Shown piece after piece: positions 1 through 9,267 of a stretch of 19,242 nt of DNA; within the stretch, counting starts at the first letter, position 1, and each line of letters starts with the position of its first letter. Source of the stretch: CAWDMN01 sp963803155 (GTDB lineage: Bacteria > Acidobacteriota > Terriglobia > Versatilivoradales > Versatilivoraceae); NCBI GenBank assembly GCA_963803155.1, contig CAWDMN010000080.1:1-19242 (forward strand). Reading direction: 5' to 3'. The notes below the pieces were generated by a model. That model ran no database searches and was not told where the DNA came from. It was given only the letters and a program-made list of their open reading frames with translations. The position numbers were made by a program, and so were the translations under genes.

Positions 1-249
1 CACCAGATACCCATGCGCGCCGTGACTTTTAAGTAAACCGGCGAGTTGCGCCAGCAGAAATTCGCCGGAGCGTCAATTAACGCTTTATCGAATGATTCTC
101 CCGACTGTTTCGCCAAATCCCTTCCTGCCGCTCTTCTAGAATTATCACCCTAAGTTTACTCTTTCTGCGTTGGAAAAAACAAAAATATCACAGCATTGCA
201 GGCAGACAGCGTTGCGGCAAAAGTATTATTTTTTGACCTGCATCACTAT
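1..249. other. Left-edge stretch without a supported gene
   Basis: No open frame here has both a start codon and recognisable protein similarity. On the minus strand, 1-120 gives short open stretches in more than one frame, but each is closed by upstream stops and lacks a start. The stretch lies downstream of the minus-strand DsrE-like fragment, which stops with TAA at 250-252. I see no T-tailed hairpin that would end that transcript. A gene continuing beyond the left edge cannot be excluded. Confidence 0.4.
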
Positions 250-648
250 TTAAATGAATAGCGTTTGTCTCGAGCGGTCGGCCATTTCCAGCATGGAAGC
301 CACGCCGCAGACTCCCTGAACTTCGGGAATCAGGTCTTCGGCTTTGATCTCCATCACTTCCATGCTCATCTGGCAGGGATGGAATTTCACTCCGAGGTCC
401 AACGCCGCTTTGCGGAGTTCTTCCAGTGGTGTGATGTGGTGATTCTTCATCATCTGCTTGAACATCCACCGGCCTAATCCCCAGAAATTGAACTGAGACG
501 GCCCGATACGGTTAATGCCGCCGCGGTTCATAATCCCCATCATCTTCCCGAAGAAGCTGCTGCCGGTGAAATTACCCTTTTGAATGGCTTTCAAACCCCA
601 GAAAGTAAAAAACATGTTGGTTTCTTTGCCCATGGATGCGGCCCGAAT
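250..648 (-). other. DsrE/DsrF/DrsH-like C-terminal domain (partial)
   Basis: About 132 residues match the C-terminal part of the DsrE/F/DrsH-like family, small cytoplasmic proteins linked to sulfur relay and persulfide handling. Visible family features are the MFFTFWGL strand-turn, the ITPLEELRKAALDLGVKF helix-strand and the conserved cysteine in HPCQMSMEVM, a usual site of persulfide chemistry. A second cysteine lies in GVCGVASMLE. The N-terminal strand and helix of the fold, with its usual first motif, are absent. In their place stands the TPR region of a cyclase-type regulator, so an intact Rossmann-like DsrE fold is not encoded. Base composition is visibly less GC-rich than in the cyclase part just upstream on this strand. 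The exact junction is uncertain by roughly 60 bases. Confidence 0.75.
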
Positions 649-1860
649 GCCGGTCACCAACGAGATGATGCCGCACATCAAGTTACCGACTGCCGTTGCT
701 ACGCGACTGGCCCTCCGCTCGCCCAAGCCGCAAAGCTCTTCGGCCTGTTGCAATGCGGATTTGCAATTGCCGCCAGTCCACAAACTCAAGCTATAGCCGA
801 ACAGGACATTGGCCAGCGCGTCTTGATCATCCAACTCATCGCATAGCTGGCGCGCTCGTCCGAGAGCGCCGAGCGTTTGCGGCGCGGTGTAGCCGGCGCT
901 GGCCATCATGGCTCTCGCCAGCAACACCTGCAACCTCAGCTCCAGCCGACGACGATCGTCGGTTTCCTGCATGGTCGACAGCAACGCCAGGGCGTCGTCG
1001 AGTTCGGCTGATGCTTCCCTTGAAGCGGAGCGCATGAACGCCCGCTCTCCCGCTACTGCAAGATACGAGACCGCGTGCGCGGAATTGCCCGCCGCGCGAT
1101 GGTGATAAGCGAGAAGCTCAGGCTGCAATTCGACAATGTCGGGAAATTTCACTTCGAGCGCTTGCGCCACTTGCGCATGAAGCTGGCGCCTGCGCTCACG
1201 TACCAGCATGTCATAAGCTGCGTCGCGCACGAGCGCATGTTTGAATACGAAAGTTGCGTGTGGAGGCGCGCCACGGCGGAAAACAAGGCCGGAGGAAACG
1301 AGGTGGTCGAGCGCATCCGCAAGCGCAGGCTCGTCAAACCCAGCGATCATGCGCAACAGTTCGAAGGAAAATTCTCGGCCTATGACCGCACCGGCCTGCG
1401 CCACCACCTTGCTGCGGTCGAGCCGATCGAAGCGCGCAAGCAACAGTCCGTGCAGCGTGCTCGGGATTGGGCTTATGCCTACAGTCGAGGTGCCGACTGC
1501 CCCGCCATTGTGGCCGTCAGAACTGCCTTCCATGACCGACTTGGTCAGCTCTTCGACGAACAGCGGAACGCCGTCGGCGCGCGCGATGATACCGCCGGCG
1601 ACGGCGGCGGGAATCCGGCGTTCGCCGGCAGCTTGCTCGATGAGCAAGGTAGCATCAGCGCGGTTCAGGCGTGGCAACGTCAGCGTCGTCAGGTACGAGT
1701 ATTCCGGCCAGGGCGGGATGAATTCCGGTCGCGCGACGATCACCAGCAAAAGGCGCATTGAGCTTGCTCGTTCGACCAACAGCGCGAAAAATTCCAGCGA
1801 ACTCGGATCAATCCAGTGCGCATCCTCAATCAGCGCTAGCACCGGCTGCTGCGCGGCCAT
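250..1860 (-). pseudogene. 3' part of broken cyclase/AAA/TPR regulator fused in frame to DsrE-like domain
   Basis: This 536-codon frame continues the regulator encoded at 1826-3115 after a one-base frameshift. Residues 1-20 carry the Walker B region (LALIEDAHWID). Residues up to about 400 are the rest of the AAA/NACHT-like ATPase and the first TPR-like repeats typical of large class III cyclase-homology regulators. From about residue 405 the sequence changes family: it becomes the C-terminal half of a DsrE/DsrF/DrsH-like sulfur-carrier or peroxiredoxin-family protein (MFFTFWGLK, then FHPCQMSMEVM, ending RQTLFI). The ATG at 1860 is only the first methionine after the shift and has no convincing ribosome site, so it is probably not a true start. 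The fusion is in frame, but with the 5' defect and the frameshift the locus is most likely dead. An alternative is a sequencing indel combined with a real or assembled fusion. Confidence 0.75.
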
Positions 1861-3115
1861 ACTCTCGAAATCGCGCCAGCAGCACGGAGAAGGTCTGTTC
1901 CTTGCGCCTTTGCGGCGAAAGCTGCCTCAATCGCGGCGGTGCGTCGAAGGGCAGGCCGAGTAGCGCGCAGCCGAGCGCTGCTGCCTCCGCTGCATCGCCT
2001 CCGATCGCGACGAACTGGCTTTGCAGTTTCTCCACTCTCCGTGCGGCGTCGTCGCTTTCGGCAAAGTCGGCAGCGCTTTGCAGCTCTTCGATGAGTACCG
2101 ACATCGGCGCGTCGGCGCGGTACGGCGAGCCCGAAAAGCGAACCACGGCGTGCGGCTCGCCGCACAGCCGTTCCTGCAATTCGAGCGCCAGACGCGACTT
2201 GCCGATACCGGCCTCACCGGTGAGCAGCACGACCTGCCCGGAGCCGCGCTGGGCCTTTGACCAGCATTGCCGCAGCCGTTCAATCTCTGCTTCGCGGCCG
2301 ACGAAGTCCAGCATGCCATCGCGCCGTAAAGCCTCGAAGCGTGGCATGCCCGCGATTTCGTCTATAACATGCCACGCCGAGACCGGTGGGGATCCCTCTT
2401 CCATCTCGACTGGCGGGATTTCACGGTATTGGAAGAAGCGACCGATGAGGTTGCGAGTACCGGCCGCGATGACCACACCATCAGCTGGCGCGGCCTTCTG
2501 CATGTGCAGCGCCAAATTGAGCGCTTCGCCCATTCCGCCGGCGTCGCGGCTGCCCATCGAGCCCAGTTCTCCGACGAGCATCAGCCCGGTGGCTACTCCG
2601 ATCCTGGTTCGGAAATTGCCAATTTGCGCGGCATCGATCTTGTGGACCGCGCGTGTCAATTCGAGCGCCGCTCGGACCGCCCGCGGCGCGTCGTGCTCGT
2701 GCACTTTCGGGTAGCCGAAATAAGCAAGCATGCTGTCGCCGAGCGTACGCACGACCGCGCCTCCGAAGCGGGTGATCACCTCCGCACAGGCGGCGTAGAC
2801 TGGCCCGATAGTCCCGTCGAGGTCCTCGGGATCCAACTTGGCGGCAAGCGCTGCAAAACCGAGGATTTGGCAGGACAGGACTGTAATCTGCCGCCGTTCG
2901 GCGCGCTGCGTCTCACCTCGCCCATGTGACTCCAGGGGCGCGGCCTTCGTCGGTTGACTGTGGCGAACATGCGGAGTGAACTTGTAGCCAACGCCCGGCA
3001 CGGTCAGGATGAACTGCGGCTTGCTCGGATTGCTCTCGACCTTGCGTCGCAGGCGCGCCACCAGCATGTCGATCGAGCGGTCGTAGGATTCGGCGGTGCC
3101 CCCGTCGGTAGTGCC
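1826..3115 (-). pseudogene. 5' part of broken winged-helix/cyclase-homology/AAA regulator
   Basis: The frame is open from just after an in-frame TGA (3116-3118) with no upstream start; the first methionine is at 3067. It begins inside an OmpR/PhoB-type winged helix (DRSIDMLVARLRRKV, then TVPGVGYKF), so the receiver-like or other N-terminal part and most of the DNA-binding domain are missing. Numbering from the methionine at 3067, residues about 57-195 form a class III nucleotide cyclase homology domain (FGGAVVRTLGDSMLAYFGYP). The position usually holding the first metal-binding Asp reads Gln (VLSCQILGF, Q67), so cyclase activity is doubtful. An AAA ATPase follows with P-loop GEAGIGKS at 284-291. 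The frame then runs out at 1826 after LLARFRE, while homology continues from 1860 in another frame. This family is common in alphaproteobacteria; the GC-rich codon use differs from the rest of the window and suggests foreign origin. Confidence 0.75.
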
Positions 3116-3171
3116 TCAGTTTGAAATTCCGACCGGCTTGCGCATGACGCCAGAGTCACCATACTGCGACC

Positions 3172-3399
3172 ATGGCCCGCCGTCGTCCCCAACGCCCGCG
3201 CGACCCCAGTCAGCTTGGCAAGCTGATTGTCGATCTATCGGTCGGGGAGGTATCCGAGTCTATAGCGCCGCCCCAGAACCCGGCGACAGAATTTGCTCGC
3301 AAAGGTGGCTTGAAAGGCGGCAAGGCTCGGGCGGACAAATTGACGCCACAGCGACGCCAGGAAATAGCGCGTCGGGCGGCCAAAGCCCGCTGGAAATAA
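3172..3399 (+). CDS. Small KGG-motif basic protein, function unknown
   Basis: The 75-residue product is strongly basic and contains RKGGLKGGKARA near residues 43-54, followed by LTPQRRQEIARRAAKARW at the C-terminus. This pattern is shared by a widespread family of short bacterial proteins, sometimes labelled histone H1-like or KGG-repeat proteins, usually beginning RPRDPxQLxKLIVDxxxGEV as here at residues 9-27. Role in the cell is not established; nucleic-acid binding is plausible from charge. The start is the ATG at 3172; no clear Shine-Dalgarno sequence precedes it. It is complete although both neighbours, the 5'-truncated regulator and the 3'-truncated RND gene, are broken. It could be part of inserted DNA or a gene caught at a rearrangement. 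Confidence 0.7.
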   Translation: MARRRPQRPRDPSQLGKLIVDLSVGEVSESIAPPQNPATEFARKGGLKGGKARADKLTPQRRQEIARRAAKARWK

Positions 3400-3625
3400 C
3401 TGATCGCCGGAGACGATTTCTAACTAGTCCACATCCTCTGATTGGTGCTCAAAGAGCGAACGCGTAACCGGATTCTTTTCGAAAGAACGTCACGTTCTCA
3501 TTCCGAATAACTACTGCCGCGTCTTTGTTCTCCCCGATCCTGACGATCCTACGCACATTTGGGGGTTCTATACTCTATCGCCTTCAGTCCTTGCGCGAAG
3601 CTTGGCACGAAATCGTGAGCAGCGC

Positions 3626-4849
3626 TCAATTCCAGGCGGTCTTCCCATACCTATGATCTTGATCGGCTTTATGGGCCGCAGTGATCATTCTCCTAAAGGA
3701 CTTGGCGAATCTCTCGTTGTTGACGCCGAACGTGCCGATGAGCGACAAGGGCACGACCACGCTGGGGATCACCGTGGCCCAAACATTGCGCAGGAAAAGG
3801 AACACCACCAAAATGACCAGGGAGATGGAGATGAGCAGGGTCCTTTCCACATCCTTGACGGAAGCGCGAATGGTGGTGGTCCGGTCATTGATCACCGACA
3901 ATTTGACGGCCGCGGGGACTGAGGCCTGCAACTGCGGCATTAAGCCATAGATCCGGTCGACGGTTTCGATGATGTTAGCGCCCGGCTGGCGAAAAATGAT
4001 GACGACGATGGCCGGTTCGCCATTGGCCGAGCCGGCGTTGCGGACGGTTTCCACCGAGTCTTCCACGCTGGCAATATCCATGAGCCGGACGGGGGCACTT
4101 TGGCGGTAAGCGACGATCAGAGGGCGGTATACCTCGGCTTTGAGCAACTGGTCATTGGTGCTGATTTCCCAAGCCAACTGATCGTCCGCCAGCTGTCCCT
4201 TGGGGCTGTTGGCGTTGGCGTTTCTGAGGGCGGTCCGGACCTGATCGATGCTGATTTTATATTGGGCCATGACGTGGGGATTCATTTCCACGCGGACGGC
4301 CGGCAATGACGCTCCCCCTACAATGACTTGGCCAACTCCTTCGACTTGTGCCAGCTTTTGCTGCAGAATCGTCGATCCCACGTCGTAAAGGCGGCTCATC
4401 GGCAGGGTTTTGGAAGTGAGCGCCAGCAGCATGATGGGCGCATCCGCCGGATTGGTTTTCCGGTAGTTGGGATTGTTGGGCAAATTGGCGGGGAGTTGTC
4501 CCCGTGCGGCATTGATGGCGGCTTGAACGTCCCGTGCCGCCGCGTCGATGTTCCGGCTCAAGTCGAACTGCAAGGTAATGGAAGTGGACCCGAGCGTACT
4601 GGACGAAGTCATTTCCGTCACTCCGGCGATGCGGCCAAACTGGCGTTCCAGTGGAGTGGCTACGGAGGAGGCCATGGTTTCCGGGCTGGCGCCAGGCAGG
4701 CCGGCGGAGACCTGAATGGTGGGAAACTCCACTTGAGGCAAGGGGGAAACCGGCAAAAACCGGAAGGCGATGGAGCCCGCCAAAGCTAGCGCTACAGTGA
4801 GCAGCGAAGTGGCCACCGGCCGTTTGATGAAGGGGGCGGAAATGCTCAC
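3626..4849 (-). pseudogene. mdtC: RND efflux pump subunit, MdtC-like, truncated at 3' end
   Basis: A GTG start at 4847-4849 overlaps the stop of the MdtB-like gene (GTGA) and has GGAGG upstream. The product opens like an HAE1-type RND inner-membrane pump: first membrane helix about residues 12-32, then SPLPQVEFPTIQV, the porter subdomains, and helix 2 (ISLVILVVFLFLRN). Homology stops after VPLSLIGTFGV near residue 376 (about base 3722). A 31-residue unrelated tail follows and ends at 3626. Family members have roughly 1030 residues, so about two thirds is lost, including the TM4 Asp-Asp proton-relay pair and the whole second repeat. A working pump subunit is therefore very unlikely. In E. coli, MdtB and MdtC form a mixed trimer; here only the B-like partner is complete. 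An assembly break is the main alternative to true truncation. Confidence 0.85.
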
Positions 4850-7800
4850 GATTCCTCCGCGATTAAAGGCCTATCGGCCGGAATACTTCGCAAACGCCGG
4901 GCCAGCCGGTCGAAGGCCAGATAAATGACGGGAGTGGTGTAAAGGGTGAGCAATTGGCTCAGGAGCAATCCCCCCACGATGGTGATGCCCAAGGGACGGC
5001 GCAATTCCGATCCGACGCCCGTTCCCAAGGCCAACGGCACTCCGCCCAACAAGGCCGCCATCGTGGTCATCATGATGGGGCGGAACCGCAGCAGGCAGGC
5101 TTCATAAATGGCTTCTGTCGGAGGTTTGCCCTCCTTGCGCTCCGCCTCCAGGGCGAAGTCGATCATCATAATGGCGTTCTTTTTCACGATGCCGATCAGC
5201 AAAATAATGCCAATCAAGGCGATCACGTTCAAGTCCGTGTGGCATAAGAGCAAGGCCAGGATGGCGCCCACGCCGGCGGAAGGCAGCGTGGAGAGGATTG
5301 TCACGGGATGAATATAGCTCTCGTACAACACGCCTAGAACAATGTACACCGTGACCAGGGCGGCCAGAATCAGCCAGACTTCATTAGACAGCGAAGTGCG
5401 GAACGCCTGGGCGGTGCCTTGGAAACTGGCTTGAATGCTGGGTGGCAAGCCGATTTCTTTCTCCGCCCGCTGGATGGCGGCCACGGCGTCGCCCAAAGCC
5501 GCGCTAGGGGCCATATTAAAGGACATGGTCACCGCGGGGAATTGGCCTTGATGGTTGACCGCCAAGGCGGTCTGTTCTTTTTCAAAATGGGTAAAAGAAC
5601 TCAAGGGGACCTGCGCTCCGGTGGAGGGCAGAACGTAGATGTTTTTCAAGGTGTCTGGATTGCGCTGCAGATCGGGCCGCACTTCCAGCACCACATGGTA
5701 CTGGTTGAGCTGGGTGAAGATGGTGGAGATCTGCCGCTGCCCGAAGGCATCGTACAGCGTGTCGTCGATCATCTGCGGAGTGATTCCCAAGCGGGAAGCC
5801 GTATCTCGATCGATCACCAACGAAGCCCGCAACCCCCCGGTTTGCTGATCGCTGGCCACATCCGTGAGTTCGGGAAGCTTCTTCATTTTTTCCAGCAATT
5901 GGGGGACCCAGGTTTTCAATTCATCCGCGTTGGCGCATTCAAGGCTGTACTGGAATTGGGTGCGGCTGACCCGGTCTTCCACCGTCAAATCCTGGACGGG
6001 CTGCATGAACAAGGAAGCATCTTCAAGGACCGCCAGCCGGGGCTGCAGCCGGCGGATCACATCGCTGGCCGAGATTCTTCGCTCATCCAGCGGTTTCAGG
6101 TTCACCATGATCCGTCCCGTGTTCACCGTCATGTTCACGCCATCCACGCCAATAAACGAAGAGAGGCTGGCCACCGCTGGATCCTCCAATATCAGGCGGG
6201 CCAATTGTTGCTGTCGTTGGGCCATCCCCGCGAAGGAGACGGTTTGTGGGGCTTCCGAAACTCCCTGGATAACGCCGGTGTCTTGTACGGGGAAAAATCC
6301 CTTGGGGACGATGATGTAGAGCCAAAGAGTTCCAACCAGCGTGCCCAGAGCGGCCAACAAAGTGGCGGACTGGTGGCGCAGCACCCAGCGCAACGTGGTG
6401 CCATACAGCGCAATCACGCGATGATAGAAGCGCTCCGAAACGCGGTAGAACCAGCCTTGAGCGGATTCCGGCCGGTGCCGCAGCAGCCGGGCGCACATCA
6501 TTGGGGTCAATGTCAGCGAAACGACCGCGGAGACCAAAATGGTGACGCTCAGAGTAATGGCGAATTCCCGGAACAACCGTCCGACAATGTCTCCCATGAA
6601 AAGCAAGGGAATCAACACGGCAATCAGCGAAACGGTCAAAGAGACAATGGTAAAGCCGATTTGCTCGGATCCCTTTAATGCCGCCTGCAATGGGGATTCG
6701 CCCTCCTCGATATAGCGCGAGATGTTTTCAATCATGACAATGGCGTCATCCACCACGAAACCGGTGGAAATCGTCAATGCCATCAGGGTGAGGTTGTTGA
6801 GGCTGTATCCTAGCAGGTACATGACGCCGAAGGTGCCCACCAGCGAGAGCGGCACCGCAATGCTGGGAATGATCGTGGCCGAAAAGGTCCGCAGAAAGAG
6901 GAAAATCACCATGACCACCAGGGCCACGGTGAGCATCAACTCGAATTGCACGTCTTCCACGGATGCGCGGATGGTCGTGGTTCGGTCGGTTAGGGGGAAG
7001 ACCTGGATGGATGAGGGCAATGAGGCTTTAAGCTGCGGCAGCAACTTTTCAATGCGGTTCACAACGCTGATGATGTTTGCCCCTGGTTGCCGCTGAATAT
7101 TGAGCACCACGGCGGGAGTGGTGTTCATCCAGGCGGCTTGTTTGACATTTTCCGCGTCATCGACGACGGTGGCGACATCGGACAAACGGATCGGGGCGCC
7201 ATTCCGGTAGGCAATGATGATGGACTGGTAATCGCCGCTCGAAATCAATTGGTCGTTGGCGCCAATGGTGTAAGCCTGCCGGGGACCGTCGAAATTGCCC
7301 TTGGCCTGGTTGACGTTGGCTTGACCCACGGCCGTGCGCAGAGTCTCCATGCTTATCCCATAAGAAGCCAAAGCGGTGGGATTGGCTTGAATGCGGACCG
7401 CGGGCTTCTGTCCGCCACTGATGCTGACTAATCCCACTCCGGGCAATTGGGAAATCTTCTGGGCCAGCCGCGTGTCAGCAAGATCTTGGACTTTGGCCAG
7501 TGGCAAGGTGGGAGAAGTCAAGGCGAGCGTCAAAATAGGAGCGTCCGCCGGATTAGTCTTGCTATAGATGGGAGGATTCGGCAGATCCTTGGGCAGATAA
7601 TTGGAAGCGGCGTTGATTGAGGCCTGCACTTCCTGCTCGGCTACGTCAATGTTGAGATCCAGAGAGAACTGCAGCGTGATGACGGAACAGCCAAAGGAAC
7701 TGATGGAAGTCATCTGGTTCAGGCCGGGCAATTGTCCGAATTGCCGTTCCAACGGCGCTGTCACGGAAGACGCCATAACCTCCGGGCTGGCGCCAGGATA

Positions 7801-7950
7801 AAAAGTCTGCACTTGGATGGTTGGATAATCCACCTGCGGCAAAGCAGAAACCGGCAATTGCGTGTAGGCCACGGCCCCAGCCAGAAGAATCGCCGCCATC
7901 AGGAGCGAGGTGGCGACTGGACGGAGAATAAAGGTGCGGGAAGGATTCAT
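4846..7950 (-). CDS. mdtB: RND multidrug efflux pump, inner-membrane transporter, MdtB-like
   Basis: This 1034-residue protein has the full length of an HAE1-type RND proton antiporter. It would export drugs or toxic compounds from the inner membrane and periplasm through an adaptor and an outer-membrane channel. It shows an N-terminal helix (about 11-30), the PVSALPQVDYPTIQV signature, porter domains, and the TM2-TM6 bundle with the TM4 proton-relay pair GFVVDD (D401, D402). The second half contains a TM10 lysine in GIVKKNAIMMIDF (about K923). The ATG at 7950 overlaps the adaptor stop in ATGA, and GGAGG lies 8 bases upstream, so translation is probably coupled. Both ends look intact. Gene order adaptor-B-C and closer resemblance to MdtB/MuxB than AcrB support the name; substrate range cannot be predicted. 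Confidence 0.93.
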   Translation of the reverse strand: MNPSRTFILRPVATSLLMAAILLAGAVAYTQLPVSALPQVDYPTIQVQTFYPGASPEVMASSVTAPLERQFGQLPGLNQMTSISSFGCSVITLQFSLDLNIDVAEQEVQASINAASNYLPKDLPNPPIYSKTNPADAPILTLALTSPTLPLAKVQDLADTRLAQKISQLPGVGLVSISGGQKPAVRIQANPTALASYGISMETLRTAVGQANVNQAKGNFDGPRQAYTIGANDQLISSGDYQSIIIAYRNGAPIRLSDVATVVDDAENVKQAAWMNTTPAVVLNIQRQPGANIISVVNRIEKLLPQLKASLPSSIQVFPLTDRTTTIRASVEDVQFELMLTVALVVMVIFLFLRTFSATIIPSIAVPLSLVGTFGVMYLLGYSLNNLTLMALTISTGFVVDDAIVMIENISRYIEEGESPLQAALKGSEQIGFTIVSLTVSLIAVLIPLLFMGDIVGRLFREFAITLSVTILVSAVVSLTLTPMMCARLLRHRPESAQGWFYRVSERFYHRVIALYGTTLRWVLRHQSATLLAALGTLVGTLWLYIIVPKGFFPVQDTGVIQGVSEAPQTVSFAGMAQRQQQLARLILEDPAVASLSSFIGVDGVNMTVNTGRIMVNLKPLDERRISASDVIRRLQPRLAVLEDASLFMQPVQDLTVEDRVSRTQFQYSLECANADELKTWVPQLLEKMKKLPELTDVASDQQTGGLRASLVIDRDTASRLGITPQMIDDTLYDAFGQRQISTIFTQLNQYHVVLEVRPDLQRNPDTLKNIYVLPSTGAQVPLSSFTHFEKEQTALAVNHQGQFPAVTMSFNMAPSAALGDAVAAIQRAEKEIGLPPSIQASFQGTAQAFRTSLSNEVWLILAALVTVYIVLGVLYESYIHPVTILSTLPSAGVGAILALLLCHTDLNVIALIGIILLIGIVKKNAIMMIDFALEAERKEGKPPTEAIYEACLLRFRPIMMTTMAALLGGVPLALGTGVGSELRRPLGITIVGGLLLSQLLTLYTTPVIYLAFDRLARRLRSIPADRPLIAEES

Positions 7951-9203
7951 TTCGCGCCCCTCCGGCCGGTCCTCTCTTTCTCTTTTCCGGTGGGAATGCG
8001 GACTTTGCTGCCGCTTTGTAATTTGTCGACGCCATCCACCACCACCGGGGTGTCCGCCGGCAACCCCGAGGCAATCACGACTTCATTCCCCTCGGATGGT
8101 CCCAACGTGACGGAACGCGTTTCCACCGTCTGGTCCGGTTTGACTATAAAAACAAATGTCCCTTGCGGGCCGCGCTGAACGGCCACTGTCGGCACTATAA
8201 CCGCCCCCTTCAGGTTGTCGAGCAGCAACCGCACGTTGACGAATTGATTGGGGAAAAGCGCATTGTCAGAATTGGAGAAGACCGCCTTGAGGCGGGAAGT
8301 CCCGGTACTCGAGTCGATTTGATTGTCGACGGTCAAAAGCGAGCCCGTTGCGATTTTCGCCTTGCCGCTTCGGTCGTATGCTTCCACCGGCAGGCGGGAC
8401 CCGGCGCGCAGTTTCTTCAGAACCGGCGGAAGATTGTCTTCGGGCACGGTAAAGAGCACGGCGATGGGTTGTACTTGCGTGATGACTACCAGCCCGTTCT
8501 GGTCGCTCGAATGAATGATGTTGCCGGCGTCCACCAGGCGCAATCCCGCCCGTCCGCTAATGGGGGCGGTCACTTTACAGTAAGTGAGCTGAAGCTTGGC
8601 GCTGTCGATTTGGGCTTGGTCGGAGCGGATCGCTCCTTCATACTGCCCCACGGTCGCGGCCTGAGTGTCCAACTGTTGTTTAGGGACGGAGTCTTGCTCC
8701 ACAAGTGTCTGATAACGGAGCAGATCCACCTTGGCATTGTTCAATAGCGCTTGATCCTTGGCTAGCTGTCCTTCGGCCTGGGCCAACAGGACTTGAAAGG
8801 GGCGGGGATCGATTTCCGCCAGCAACTCGCCTTGCCCGACCATTTGGCCTTCCTTAAAGGCTACGCGATTCAATTGTCCATCCACGCGGCTTTTAACGGT
8901 CACCGTATTAAAGGCGGTGACGGACCCCAGTCCATTCAAATAAATGGGCATGTCTCCCGCGCGGGCCGGCGCGACGGCCACGGGAATAGCCGGACGAGCC
9001 AGCTTCTCCGCGGATTGGACCGGGGTTGTCTGAAGGGCCGACTGCTTTTTATGCCATTGGTAACCCCCGGCAGCTAAAATCCCCAGAGCTAACAACCAGA
9101 GCCACCAAAGGCGCCGGCCTCGCTTTTCCCGCGGGTTGATCGCATTCTCTAATTGGGGCCCTGTTTCAGTGGGACTCTTTGTGGCGGGTGAATTCATAAT
9201 CAT
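7947..9203 (-). CDS. mdtA: RND efflux periplasmic adaptor (membrane fusion protein), MdtA-like
   Basis: The 418-residue product links an RND pump to an outer-membrane channel. After a basic cytoplasmic stretch, residues about 32-50 (WWLWLLALGILAAGGYQW) form a single membrane anchor. There is no lipobox cysteine at this position. A biotinyl-lipoyl half motif follows (VKSRVDGQLNRVAFKEGQMV, about 103-122), then an alpha-helical hairpin (about 139-205), the returning lipoyl half (CKVTAPISGRAGLRLVDAGN), a beta-barrel and a membrane-proximal domain near 330-405. The start at 9203 is supported by AAGGA seven bases upstream; a second ATG two codons later is possible. It heads the pump operon 180 bases after the marR stop and overlaps mdtB by four bases. 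No outer-membrane factor is encoded in the window, so a TolC-like partner would have to come from elsewhere. Confidence 0.93.
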   Translation of the reverse strand: MIMNSPATKSPTETGPQLENAINPREKRGRRLWWLWLLALGILAAGGYQWHKKQSALQTTPVQSAEKLARPAIPVAVAPARAGDMPIYLNGLGSVTAFNTVTVKSRVDGQLNRVAFKEGQMVGQGELLAEIDPRPFQVLLAQAEGQLAKDQALLNNAKVDLLRYQTLVEQDSVPKQQLDTQAATVGQYEGAIRSDQAQIDSAKLQLTYCKVTAPISGRAGLRLVDAGNIIHSSDQNGLVVITQVQPIAVLFTVPEDNLPPVLKKLRAGSRLPVEAYDRSGKAKIATGSLLTVDNQIDSSTGTSRLKAVFSNSDNALFPNQFVNVRLLLDNLKGAVIVPTVAVQRGPQGTFVFIVKPDQTVETRSVTLGPSEGNEVVIASGLPADTPVVVDGVDKLQSGSKVRIPTGKEKERTGRRGAK

Positions 9204-9267
9204 TTTGGCATCCTTAAATAATAGTTCCGTGCAAATCGTCAGCCTTGGGGCAAATCATCCGTTTGTC

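Noticed and set aside
1758..2714. Long plus-strand frame opposite the cyclase/AAA regulator
   Set aside because: Ser/Ala/Pro-rich translation with no family motifs; explained by the GC-rich gene on the other strand.
5419..6678. Long plus-strand frame opposite mdtB
   Set aside because: It is antisense to a clear RND pump gene and its translation has low-complexity, Gln/His/Gly-rich composition typical of a shadow frame.
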